Shown here: positions 1-8,006 of the stretch, piece by piece
Layout: each line of letters opens with the position of its first letter
Position numbering within the stretch: the stretch's first letter is position 1
DNA from: Polyangiaceae bacterium
GTDB lineage: Bacteria; Myxococcota_A; Polyangia; Polyangiales; Polyangiaceae
Direction: 5' to 3'
DNA length: 35,053 nucleotides
Assembly (NCBI GenBank): GCA_016933275.1
Contig: JAFGBI010000151.1
Location: 1-35,053, forward strand
Notes under the pieces: model-generated
Told to the model about the DNA's origin: nothing
The model's input: the letters and a program-made list of their open reading frames with translations, nothing else
The model's database searches: none
Made by a program: the position numbers and the translations under genes

Positions 1-283
1 CTCCCATCAGCGCATCGACCTCGGGCTTCGCAGGTTCGTTGTAGCCGGGCATCATGTCGTGCCCGTTGATCACCACCTGCAACGGGTTCGTGGAGCAGCC
101 CTCGGTCACCGACGTCGAGGGGTAGTCCCCCGTGATCCCACCGGTTCCCATCCCGGTCGTGGGCCCTTGCCCGAAGACAGCGTCCGCGGCTTCTTGGAAG
201 CTTGGGCGATGCCCGCAACCAGAAACCATGGGAAGCACCACTACGGCGACGACAATGGGTGCAGTCCGATGAGGGTGGCGCAT
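1..283 (-). CDS. Lipoprotein, 5' part only (runs off left edge)
   Basis: Read leftwards from ATG at 283, the frame stays open to the window edge (94 codons). It begins MRHPHRTAPIVV, followed by a hydrophobic stretch and the lipobox V-S-G-C at about residues 20-23, so this is an exported lipoprotein with its mature N terminus at that Cys. An AAGGAG ribosome site lies 10 nt upstream of the ATG, which supports the start. After the Cys comes a short linker with GMGTGGITG, then a segment containing NPLQVVINGHDMMPGY. I do not recognise the family from this piece. The rest of the gene is outside the window. Confidence 0.75.
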   Translation of the reverse strand, partial: MRHPHRTAPIVVAVVVLPMVSGCGHRPSFQEAADAVFGQGPTTGMGTGGITGDYPSTSVTEGCSTNPLQVVINGHDMMPGYNEPAKPEVDALMG

Positions 284-865
284 GTCTACGAGGCTCCTTG
301 AGCAAACCCCTGCCTCCGCCATGGCGGAGGCGCTGTCGCTCGCAAATTTCCAGCCGGGTTCGATTGGACTCGGCCTACCCCGTGAAGGTCCGCGAACCCG
401 CAGACTGATCACCAAAAAGAGATAGAACGTCAGCCCAACCGCCGCGCACGCGTCATCGGCACGGGCACACGTTCTGCCGGTGCGCTGCTGGGGCAGCGAC
501 GACCATGGCCCGGCGTCGCAGCGTGCAGCGACGTCCACTGCGATCTCCGCCGGCCGCGACCACACCTCCGGCATCCGGTCGAACAGCGCGTTCGTCTGCT
601 CGGGAAGCGACGGCTTCGTCCAGGCTTCCCCTCCTGCCGACACCTTCACCCCTCGGTCATCGGGAGCACGGACAGCGAATACGAAGGACCACCCGCCGAC
701 CTACCTGGCCAGCCGCCTGCCCGCTGCCGGACGCCGATCTCCAGAACCGGTTCCGTTCCCGCTCCCGGCCCCCAAATCCCCGGCTCGCCCAGCGTGCCGC
801 CGATCGAGGGTGACGACGGACGCAACACCGTTCGGCCTTGCCCAGGCGTGGGCTATCATCCCCTG
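284..865. other. Intergenic region, about 580 bp
   Basis: No convincing gene on either strand; the open frames here are Arg/Pro-rich and have no ribosome site or recognisable domain. It lies between two divergent lipoprotein genes, so it must hold both promoters, but I cannot pick out confident -35/-10 boxes. Its right part (705-810) holds one copy of a dispersed element, listed separately. Confidence 0.5.
705..810 (+). repeat. Dispersed repeat, copy 1 (REP/MITE-like, about 106 bp)
   Basis: This stretch matches the reverse complement of 27191-27300 at roughly 80% by eye. Shared blocks include CCAGCCGCCTGCCC, GCCGGACGCCGATC, CCCCGGCTCGC and GCCGCCGATC. Both copies are in long gene-free gaps. 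No transposase or clear terminal inverted repeat is visible, so the class of element is unknown. Confidence 0.6.
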
Positions 866-1957
866 ATGAACGCCTCGCAGCTCTCCTCCGCAGTCGCCGC
901 GCTCGCTGGGTTTGCACTCCTGGCCGCGTGTGGTGGCAGGACCGCGAGGGACCACGGCGCGGCGGGGAGCCCCGACGACAGTGGCGGATATGCGGGCAGC
1001 GGCGCAACCTCGCCCGGCGGTGCGGCGGGAGCAGCCGGTGCGAGTGCCGCAGCGTCGCCCGGTGGCGAGGCGGGGACGACCGGTGCCGGCGGAGTCATGT
1101 CCTGCGCCGAAATCGAAGCGGCCTACGCGGACGCCGCGGAAGCGGCTCGCCGCTGCGTCCCCGGCTCAACGGCTCCGGACTGCACCACGCTGATCAACGT
1201 CGGGTTGTTCTGCGGCTTCCCGATGGTCGCCAACGGCGCCAACACCTTGGCCCTCGCCGAACTCGATAGACTGTTCGCGGCCTATCGAGCAGCGGGCTGC
1301 GCGCCCGAGGTCCCTTGCGTGGCTCCGCCCGATGTATCGGTCGTCACCGAGGGTCCCACCTGCTCGGCCGAGGGCACCTGCCTCTCCATTGGCAACCGCT
1401 ACGGTAGCGGGTACTGTCTCGATGTCGAGCCGAGCGCGCCCGCCGCGAGCTTCACGCTCTGCAACGATGACGACGACTGTGCCAGCAGCGGCACGCGCTG
1501 CCTCGCGGCCAACGGCGATCCCTGCTTCGGCCTCCTGCCGATGCGCAGCTGCGTCGTGGACGAGGACTGCTCGTTGGGTGCTGTCTGCGTGGAGTCCGCT
1601 TGCGGAGGGACGATGTGCAGCATCGCCTGCCCCGAGGCCCCCTGTGCAGACACCGCGGACTGCCTCGACGGTCGCTGCGTCGAGAAGGCCTGCGACGCGG
1701 CCGGGGCTGCCCCCTGCGCTGACCTCTTCTCCTGCTCTCCCGGCGAGTCGGGCGCCGACACGCGCGGCTGCGTGCCGCTCCAGTGCATCTCTTCTGCGAA
1801 TTGTCCCCTTGGTTGGGTCTGCGCGCCTGGTTCCGACGCGGGCGTGCACGGTTGTCGCGGAGCCGACTGCACCAGGGACCGTGACTGCGCGTGCGGTTCG
1901 TGCGTGTCCGGGCGATGCGCGGTGTCACCCGGGTTCTGTGTCGCGGACTGGTTCTGA
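866..1957 (+). CDS. Cys-rich surface lipoprotein, 363 aa
   Basis: The ATG at 866 opens MNASQLSSAVAALAGF and runs into the lipobox L-A-A-C (Cys at about residue 23), a type II signal peptide; the in-frame ATG at 794 would bury this signal and is rejected. A Gly/Ala/Ser-rich linker covers about residues 25-75. The mature part is packed with Cys in repeated patterns such as DDDCASSGTRC, DEDCSLGAVC, TADCLDGRC and RDCACGSC, the CxxDxDCxxGxxC layout common in myxobacterial surface proteins and thought to be disulfide-rich. No catalytic motif is seen, so the function is unknown; adhesion or surface structure is only an inference. The gene ends 4 bp before a palindromic repeat (1962-2121). Confidence 0.85.
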   Translation: MNASQLSSAVAALAGFALLAACGGRTARDHGAAGSPDDSGGYAGSGATSPGGAAGAAGASAAASPGGEAGTTGAGGVMSCAEIEAAYADAAEAARRCVPGSTAPDCTTLINVGLFCGFPMVANGANTLALAELDRLFAAYRAAGCAPEVPCVAPPDVSVVTEGPTCSAEGTCLSIGNRYGSGYCLDVEPSAPAASFTLCNDDDDCASSGTRCLAANGDPCFGLLPMRSCVVDEDCSLGAVCVESACGGTMCSIACPEAPCADTADCLDGRCVEKACDAAGAAPCADLFSCSPGESGADTRGCVPLQCISSANCPLGWVCAPGSDAGVHGCRGADCTRDRDCACGSCVSGRCAVSPGFCVADWF

Positions 1958-1961
1958 CCTA

Positions 1962-2121
1962 CTAGCGCACCGATCGGGTTGCCGACAGCAACGGCAGCGC
2001 TGGAAACGCGTCTGTGCGAGGCGAGGACGCGCTTCCAGCGTTGCCTCTGGAGAGGTCTGCTGCTGGTTCGGTGCTCTAGGTTGTTGATTTGACGCAGCAA
2101 TCAACGTGATTGCGGCTCTTG
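1962..2121 (+). repeat. Modular palindromic repeat A-B, copy 1
   Basis: Module A (1962-2079) runs from CTAGCGCACCGA to TCGGTGCTCTAG, an almost perfect 12-bp inverted repeat, and contains a long imperfect hairpin around CGCTGGAAACGCGTC / GACGCGCTTCCAGCG. Module B (2076-2121) shares the CTAG at 2076-2079 and contains GCAGCAATCAACGTGATTGC, a short hairpin; its outer CTAG is degraded to CTTG. The two modules match 12797-12956 and 12953-13112 closely. The element starts 4 bp after the stop of the preceding gene. Confidence 0.9.
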
Positions 2122-2318
2122 CGACCCCGGCCCCGCTCTACCCCTGCGGTGCCGAGAGGGGTGAGGGCAGCGGATCGGCGGCCCAGCTGCCCTCGCCGAG
2201 GGGCGTCACCCTTGTCACTCCTGCAGCCGGGGAGGCAAGCTAGGCTAGCGGGGTTGCGGCCAATCCGCCCCTTCATATTACCGTCGAGCTGATCCAAGCC
2301 ATCGTTCGCCAGACCACG

Positions 2319-3271
2319 GTGCTCATCGCCCAGCTGGCGACCTCCGGGGGCTGGCGAGCACCGTTGGCCCAGCTCGCCGATCAGGTATTCCAGGACCTGG
2401 CGAGCGAGCTCGAGCACCAAGGGGTGAGCCGCAAGGTGAGCGCGAACATGTTCGGCATGGGGCTCCGGAGCTACCAGCGCCGGGTCTGCCGGCTCACCGA
2501 GAGCTCGGGCGAGCGGGGCCGCTCCCTATGGGAAGCCGTGCTCGACTACATTCGCGAGCACGGGATCACGCCACGGACCGAGATCCTGCGGGCATTCGTG
2601 GCCGAGGACGATGTCCTGCTCCGTGGCGTCCTGTTCGACCTCTGCGAGAGCCGCCTGGTTCTCCAGGCGGGACAGGGGATCCAGTCGGTGTATCGGGCGG
2701 TGTCCCCGGAGGAGATGGGCGCGCTCGGTGCGGTCCGCTCGAGCGAGGGTCTGGACGAGCTCGTCTGGGCGATGGTCTACCGCGAGGGCCCGCTCACCCG
2801 AGAGGACCTGCTCCAGCGGACGCACATCGAGCGCACGGAGCTCGACCCCGCCCTCCAGCGACTGGTCGCCACGGCGCGCGTCGAGCGGGCCGACGACGAG
2901 TCCGGCGGGGTGAAATACCGCGCCGCAGCGCTGTATGTGCCGCTCGGCTCCCCGGTCGGGTGGGAAGCCGCTATCTTCGACCACTACCAGGCGATGGTGA
3001 AGACCATCCTCTGCCGGCGGCGCGAGGACCGCGCCGCCCCTGGGATCGCCGACCGCGTCGGGGGAAGCACCTATACGCTGGACGTGTGGCCCGGACACCC
3101 CTTGGAGGAGCGCGCCCAGGAGACGCTCGGGCGCCTTCGCACCACCCTGGTCGAGCTCCGCGAGCAGGTCGAAGCGTACAACGCAGCGAACGAGACACCA
3201 GACCGGTACACTCAGGTCGTGCTGTACGTGGGCCAGTGCTTGATCCAGCAGGATCGGGGGGGCGGCGATGA
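2319..3271 (+). CDS. Conserved myxobacterial hypothetical protein (probable frameshift at 3256-3262)
   Basis: The frame encodes helical, domain-like protein sequence (LIAQLATSGGWRAP, RKVSANMFGMGLRSYQRRV, RGRSLWEAVLDYIREHG), which resembles a family of unknown function common in Sorangium-type myxobacteria. It looks like a winged-helix or regulatory protein, but I cannot assign a function. The first start codon is GTG 2319, yet the frame is open back to 2244 and the upstream residues LHITVELIQAIVRQTT look like real protein, so the true start is unclear or lost. The frame as written reads through to 3677 over the next gene. Adding one G to the G7 run at 3256-3262 would end it at TGA 3269-3271, overlapping the next ATG as ATGA, so I set the end there. 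Confidence 0.65.
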
Positions 3272-4032
3272 GGGATTGGCCGCCCGAGGTGACTCGAGTA
3301 CTGATCGGCGCGGCATGTCTTCTGCTCGGCGCTGCCGCCTGCCGAAGGATTGGGCCGCAGGCGGGGAGCGAAACCAACTTCCTCCGGGCTTGCACCGGGA
3401 GCTGCGAGGGCGGGCTCGAGTGCGTCTGCGGGGTCTGCACTCGACCGTGCGCGGCGAACAACGACTGCGCACCGTTGGCGCCGAGCGCGACGTGCTTCGA
3501 CGCCGCGACGTTCTGCACCGACGCGTCAGAGGCCGCCTTCTGCGACCTGTCCTGCTATGCCGACGTGGACTGCGAGTCGCTCGGCACGGCATTCCGCTGC
3601 GAGGGCGGCCGCTGCCGCCTGCCGGGCTTCGGGGCGGGCGGAAGACGACCAACCCTACCATCCCGCGCAGCCGGTGACGGTCATCTCGTTCTGCGGCCGG
3701 TTCGACGCCCTGATGCCCTATGGGGGTGGCGAGCAGCAGCTAGCTCCAACGAAGACCCCGAGAGATTGCCTGCCAGAGCCAAGTGGGCAAGCCTGGAGTT
3801 GGTTTGGAGTGCGTTTCTAGCGGCGCCGTTGGGGGACGTTCTACGGGGATCAGTCCCTCCTCGGCGACGACGACGGGTCAGTCCCGAGCGCCCGGCGTCT
3901 CGACCGGCGCCACACCACGAGCGCGACGACGATCGAGGTTCTGATGCTGAGGTTCGCCCAGGCAGGCCTCACCCGCAGTACTTGTCCATGTCCGGCTCGA
4001 GGGGAAGCTCGAACGGGTGCGTCCCCGAGTAG
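3268..4032 (+). CDS. Cys-rich lipoprotein; 3' end uncertain
   Basis: ATG 3268 overlaps the preceding gene's inferred stop (ATGA). The protein starts MRDWPPEVTRVLIGAACLLL and has the lipobox A-A-A-C at about residues 22-25. The mature part to about residue 124 is Cys-rich with CEGGLECVCGVC, CAANNDCAPL, CYADVDCESLG and CEGGRCRLPG, the same CxxDxDC layout as the lipoprotein at 866. After about 3640 the frame becomes Arg/Pro-rich and loses its character, and its end at 4032 overlaps the opposite-strand gene at 3969. I therefore trust coding only to about 3640; a frameshift or decay probably lies there. The role is unknown, probably at the cell surface. Confidence 0.6.
   Translation: MRDWPPEVTRVLIGAACLLLGAAACRRIGPQAGSETNFLRACTGSCEGGLECVCGVCTRPCAANNDCAPLAPSATCFDAATFCTDASEAAFCDLSCYADVDCESLGTAFRCEGGRCRLPGFGAGGRRPTLPSRAAGDGHLVLRPVRRPDALWGWRAAASSNEDPERLPARAKWASLELVWSAFLAAPLGDVLRGSVPPRRRRRVSPERPASRPAPHHERDDDRGSDAEVRPGRPHPQYLSMSGSRGSSNGCVPE
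3641..3820 (+). pseudogene. Possible esterase C-terminal fragment
   Basis: In frame +2, just after the Cys-rich lipoprotein loses its frame, the translation contains VTVISFCGRFDALMPYGGGE. This resembles the strand and Asp loop of LpqC/PHB-depolymerase-type esterases (pattern I-x-x-H-G-x-x-D-x-x-x-P-Y-x-G-G). No start, nucleophile elbow or catalytic His is present. It may be a decayed remnant, or simply chance similarity. Confidence 0.3.
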
Positions 4033-5162
4033 GTGACGCACGGGTCGAACCAACTCTTGATGTTGTCATAGTACGAATCAGCCCCGGAGAGGCTCGAGTG
4101 CGCGGCCTCCGCGCCCATCAGGTGGCACGCCATCCCGATATGGAGGCTGCCCGCGATGCCGCCGCCTTGGCAATACTCCCACACCCAGACGGCGTCGGAG
4201 CCGCCGTTCCCGCTGCCGAAGATGAGGTAGTACCAGGTCCCGAGCGCGATGTTGCAGTTGACGTCGATCATCATCTCGCTCTTCGTCGCGTAGGAGTCGC
4301 TCTCCGTCACCGTACCGAAGTCGCACCCGACGCGCGCCATCGCGTCCACCGGGCCGTAGTCGACGAAATCGCGCACGGTCGAGCTATACCGGATCTGGAG
4401 CAGCCCGATCGTTGGATCGTCGCCGGCTCCCGTAACGCCCGCGAGCACGTTGTACGAGCTCTCCGCGTTGATCGCACCCACCAGGAACATCTGGCAGTAC
4501 GTCTGCCACTCGGGGCCGGGCGGCGCGAACTCCGCACAGACGTTGATGATGGCTGTGACGATGGGTGCGCGCTCCGCCGCGCTCATGTCGCGGGCGCCCC
4601 ACGGGAGTTGATCCATGCAGGCGTTGATCGCCGCGCTCGCGTTGGGGTCGATGGGGCTCGTCCCCCCGGTCCCCTCGCCGCCGGTGCCCGGGTTCCCACC
4701 GGCGCCGATGCCACCGGTAGGGCCGGCGCCGGTGCCGCCCTCGACGCCACCCGTGCCTCCCTCGACACCACCGGTACCGTCCTCCACGCCGCCCGTCCCC
4801 GCGGTCGCGCCGGTGGCTCGCACGCCGCTGCTTCCGCCCGGGATCCCCCCGGTGCCCCCCGTCGCCCCGCCCGTGCCAAGGACGCCCCCGGTGCCCCCCG
4901 TCGTCCCGCCCGTGCCAAGGACGCCCCCGGTGCCCCTCGTCGCCCCGCCCGTGCCGGAAGCGCCACCCGTGCCGACGACGCCGCCCGTGCCGGAAGCACC
5001 ACCCGTGCCGACGACGCCGCCCGTGGCCACTGACGTGCCCCCGGTCCCGTTGACGACGCCTCCCGTGTTGGCGTCGGTCGCGGGACCTCCCTCGTCCGAC
5101 GAACAGCCGATGAGCATCGCTGCGGACGCAGCCGCAACCATCAAGCCCTGCTTCTTGGTCAT
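3969..5162 (-). CDS. Lytic-transglycosylase-like lipoprotein with GTGG linker, 397 aa
   Basis: ATG 5162 (MTKKQGLMVAAASAAML, lipobox I-G-C at about residue 20) is preceded by AAAGGG; longer upstream starts would bury the signal peptide. Residues about 25-165 are a GTGG/GASG low-complexity linker. The C-terminal domain has NAESSYN with Glu at about 234, then GLLQIRYSS about 25 residues later, the Glu and G-L-x-Q-I pair typical of the lysozyme/SLT transglycosylase fold. Later it has YYLIFG and paired Cys. It probably cleaves peptidoglycan or another glycan from the cell surface, but the match is by motif only and chitosanase- or lysozyme-like activity is possible. The gene converges on the lipoprotein at 3268. 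Confidence 0.75.
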   Translation of the reverse strand: MTKKQGLMVAAASAAMLIGCSSDEGGPATDANTGGVVNGTGGTSVATGGVVGTGGASGTGGVVGTGGASGTGGATRGTGGVLGTGGTTGGTGGVLGTGGATGGTGGIPGGSSGVRATGATAGTGGVEDGTGGVEGGTGGVEGGTGAGPTGGIGAGGNPGTGGEGTGGTSPIDPNASAAINACMDQLPWGARDMSAAERAPIVTAIINVCAEFAPPGPEWQTYCQMFLVGAINAESSYNVLAGVTGAGDDPTIGLLQIRYSSTVRDFVDYGPVDAMARVGCDFGTVTESDSYATKSEMMIDVNCNIALGTWYYLIFGSGNGGSDAVWVWEYCQGGGIAGSLHIGMACHLMGAEAAHSSLSGADSYYDNIKSWFDPCVTYSGTHPFELPLEPDMDKYCG

Positions 5163-5622
5163 GGTTGGCCCTTTGTCATGCCATCCCATGGTAGCAGCCA
5201 CCACGGACCCAGCAGACCAGCGCAGCCTTTTTTGGCGCAGGCTGGGGCAGCTGCCCGGCTGGGGGTGCGCCCCATTCGGCTGCAGCGCTGCCCGAAAGGA
5301 AAGTTTTGGCCCCCCGAGAATCTCGGGTGCTCGCTCCGTCTGTGGCCCCGCACCTGTGGGGCCTTTCGGGAACTGACCCGGGTGGTCGAGGAACACACCC
5401 AATGCTGCCCCACGACACCCGCATCGCTCGACGCTGTCGGCTCGACGCTACCGGCGGAGCGATGGCGTCGCGCAGCGGTGAGCGGATGCGACGACGGCCG
5501 CCCGCGATGGTAGCGAGCAGGCGGGTCCCCAAGCAACCGTGAGCGCGGTCTGGCACCTGCTGCGCCAGACCGGACGGCACGGATCGTACTGTCCGACCGG
5601 GAACGACAAAAGGGGCAGATAC
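5163..5622. other. Intergenic region, about 460 bp
   Basis: Lies upstream of both the minus-strand lipoprotein (start 5162) and the plus-strand lipoprotein remnant (5623). It contains a GCC-T7-GG tract at 5226-5236 and otherwise GC-rich sequence. I see no gene, RNA or repeat in it. Confidence 0.4.
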
Positions 5623-5984
5623 ATGGAGCGGCAGATGACTGGCCCGGTGGGGCCTCGCGCGACGGTTGGCCAACGCGGCGCTGTGGGCCATGACGGCCGG
5701 GCCACATCCCCGGTGACGGTGCGCCTGCTCCTCGCGTGGATGCTGGCGGCGGCCGGTGCCAGTGGGGGGGTTGCGGCGGCTCGACCAACCACCACGATGG
5801 CACTGGCGGGAGGGAGGCAGTCACCGGAGGCAGTGCGGGCTCGAGCGGTGCAGCAGGCAGCGACGGTGGACGTTCGGGAAGCGGCGGCGCGACAGGCGGG
5901 GCCGACAGGTACAGTGGCTCGAGCGCCGCCAAGAGCTGGCCGCTGCACTTCAATCTCGGCAATCTCTACGTGGGGCTCGGCTAG
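5623..5984 (+). pseudogene. Small linker-type lipoprotein, frame broken at a G7 run
   Basis: From ATG 5623 the frame gives a basic N-region, then TVRLLLAWMLAAAGASG, a signal-peptide-like stretch. It meets seven G at 5764-5770. One extra G there would continue into GCGGSTNHHDGTGG, a typical lipoprotein mature start and linker, then GGSAGSSGAAGSDGG and a short tail ending LHFNLGNLYVGLG at the stop 5982-5984. Without the shift neither half makes sense. The tail after the linker is only about 25 residues, so the gene is also truncated compared with other linker lipoproteins here, or it is a remnant. Its stop overlaps the stop of the convergent cstA-like gene. Confidence 0.5.
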
Positions 5985-7516
5985 GTGGCAAGGTCGTTCA
6001 GGTGTCGCTCGATGTCCGTAGCGGGCCTGGGGCCGGGGGGGCCCAGTGACGACGTCGTCCGCGCCCGCACCATCCATAGGAACGCGGTCAGGGTCACGGC
6101 ACCGAGACCGAACGCGCACACCGTGGCGATCGTCACCGGCAACCCGAACGCGAACGGCTCCGAGAGGATGTACGCAGTGGTAACCACCGTCATGAAGACC
6201 GCCGGCGCCGTGGCCAGCCACTGTAGCGGGGTGGGCCGCCGCCGGAGGTAGGCAGCCCCGGTCCACAGCGCGACCGCCGCGAGCGTCTGGTTGGCCCAGC
6301 CGAAGTAGCGCCACACCACCGCAAAGTCCACGAGGCACAGGACGATGGAGACGGCGAACAGGGGTAGCGCGATCTTGTAGCGATCGAGCGGCCTCACCTG
6401 GGGGATACGCAGGTACTCGGCGAGGATCAGCCGGGCCACGCGGAAGGCCGTGTCGCCCGAGGTGATGGGCAGAACCACCACCCCGAGCACGGCCAGGGCG
6501 CCACCAAGGATGCCCATGGTGGAGACGCAAACCTCGTGCACCACCTGACCCGGACCCCCGGCGGCGAGGACCGCAGCCAGCGCACCGGTGGAGCCGTAAT
6601 GTCCGTGGGCCACCGTGGCCCAGACCAATGCGATGAAGCCCTCGGCGATCATGGCGCCCAAGAACACCAGGCGCATGTGGCGCTCGGACCCGAGACAGCG
6701 AGCCATCAAGGGGCTCTGCGTGGCGTGAAACCCACTGATGGCGCCACAGCTCACGGTGATGAAAATCACGGGCCAGGCCGGGGCGGCCTTGGGGTGAAGG
6801 TTCTGCAGAGCAAAATCGGGCGCGTGGATCTGGCCCCGCAGCAGGGCGAGGGTGAGCCCCACCACCATCACCAGCAACGCGACGGCGAGGATCGGGTAGA
6901 AGCGCCCGATGAGCTTGTCGATGGGAAGGAGCGTCGCCGCCACGTAGTAGGCGAAGATCCCCGCCATCACGATCCACAGCCAGAGCGCTTGCCCCTGCCA
7001 GGGCGCCGTCAGCACCCCCGTGCCTCCGAGCACTCCGTCCGCGAGCTCGGCCGGGATCAGCTGCAGCAGGAGCAGAGCCGGCCCCTTCACGAAGACCGTG
7101 CCCACCAGGACCACGAGGATCAGCACGAAGGCAGTGCCCAGGTGGCGCGGCCACTTGCCCAGATGACGACCCACGAGCTCGGGAAACCCAGCGCCTCCCT
7201 CGCGCATCGACATCGCGCCGGAGAGGAAGTCGTGGACCGCGCCGCCGAGGATAGCACCGAGCACGATCCAGAGTAGGACCTGTGGCCCCCAGAGCGCGCC
7301 CAAGATGGCCCCAAACACGGGTCCCAGCCCGGCGATGTTGAGCAGCTGGATCAGATAGACGCGCCAGGTGGAGATGACCACGTAGTCGACGCCGTCGGCG
7401 TGTTCGACCGCCGGCGTTCGACGCTGGGGATCGGGACAAACCGCCCGTTCCACCAGACGCCCGTACAGGTGGTAGCCCGCCAGGAGTAGGGCGGCACCGG
7501 TCAGGAAGGCAGTCAT
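5981..7516 (-). CDS. cstA: CstA-family peptide/pyruvate transporter, 511 aa
   Basis: A multi-pass membrane protein of the carbon starvation CstA family, inner membrane, which takes up peptides or pyruvate in studied relatives. Family features are visible: GVDYVVISTWRVYLIQLLNI (HADGVDYV region), FGAILGALWGPQVLLWIVLG, HDFLSGAMSMREGG near residues 95-110, VSCGAISGFHATQSPLMARC and PITSGDTAFRVAR. At 511 residues it is close to the short form and lacks the long C terminus of the enterobacterial proteins (about 700). The start ATG 7516 (MTAFLTGAALLLAGYHLYG) places the first helix at the N terminus; the longer frame upstream is Arg/Ser-rich and rejected. No strong ribosome site is seen. No neighbouring regulator or small YbdD-type partner is visible. 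Confidence 0.92.
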   Translation of the reverse strand: MTAFLTGAALLLAGYHLYGRLVERAVCPDPQRRTPAVEHADGVDYVVISTWRVYLIQLLNIAGLGPVFGAILGALWGPQVLLWIVLGAILGGAVHDFLSGAMSMREGGAGFPELVGRHLGKWPRHLGTAFVLILVVLVGTVFVKGPALLLLQLIPAELADGVLGGTGVLTAPWQGQALWLWIVMAGIFAYYVAATLLPIDKLIGRFYPILAVALLVMVVGLTLALLRGQIHAPDFALQNLHPKAAPAWPVIFITVSCGAISGFHATQSPLMARCLGSERHMRLVFLGAMIAEGFIALVWATVAHGHYGSTGALAAVLAAGGPGQVVHEVCVSTMGILGGALAVLGVVVLPITSGDTAFRVARLILAEYLRIPQVRPLDRYKIALPLFAVSIVLCLVDFAVVWRYFGWANQTLAAVALWTGAAYLRRRPTPLQWLATAPAVFMTVVTTAYILSEPFAFGLPVTIATVCAFGLGAVTLTAFLWMVRARTTSSLGPPGPRPATDIERHLNDLAT

Positions 7517-8006
7517 GGTGGACGGGAGCCTACTACCAGCCAACGGCGACGATGAAGCGGACCTCGAAAGAACGGGGAGGCGGGACGCGCCGGATCCGCC
7601 CGCGGCTTCGCCTCGCAGGGATGGCTGACGATGGCGAGCAGGATACCGAGCAGGTCGGGAGAACACCGCGCATCGTCGAGGTTTGGGCGAACCTGGGGGC
7701 CGAGTGAGGCGGTCCCGCGCGTCCCGCCGATCCGGGGTATGCGTTCACGCCCCAGCCGCCCCGGCCGAAAGCCGCTTCGCTGGCCAGGCGCGACGAGCAC
7801 CCCACGCCGCCACCCACATTGCCATGGTGATGTGGGACCCGTGGCGACGCGGGTCCCGGGAACGCAGGAAACCCCCCCACGCTCTCCCCAACGCGCCCAG
7901 GCCCGCGTTGGGTCCCGGAGCGCGGCGCCCCCCAGCGGAGCGGATCTCGGCCGGTCGTTTCAGGTCAGGACTCCGTGAACGGATACGATCCGGGAGCCAC
8001 GCCAGC
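7517..8006. other. Intergenic region, about 490 bp
   Basis: Lies between the end of the DxDxDG lipoprotein (8007) and the start of the cstA-like gene (7516), both on the minus strand. No convincing gene. Two adjacent hairpins at 7812-7857 are listed separately. The cstA promoter should lie near 7520-7620, but I cannot identify it. Confidence 0.4.
7812..7857 (-). terminator. Two adjacent hairpins, possible terminator
   Basis: CCCACAT (7812-7818) pairs with ATGTGGG, and GGGACCCG (7834-7841) pairs with CGGGTCCC (7850-7857) around a loop of 8 nt. They lie about 150 bp downstream of the minus-strand lipoprotein ending at 8007. There is no T tract on either strand, so the terminator role is inference. 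Confidence 0.35.

Noticed and set aside
4660-5060. Repeats in GTGG-coding stretches (also 10900-11290 and 14150-14630) as DNA repeats or mobile elements
   Set aside because: They are in-frame low-complexity linkers of lipoproteins; the long opposite-strand frames rich in Pro (PPVPP) are shadows of them.
5549-5565. TGGCACCTGCTGC as a sigma-54 promoter
   Set aside because: The spacing and the GC element do not fit the consensus well and no enhancer-binding gene or suitable start lies downstream.
6536-7276. Long plus-strand frame opposite the CstA gene
   Set aside because: It is His/Glu/Gln-rich antisense of a clear membrane protein and has no domain of its own.
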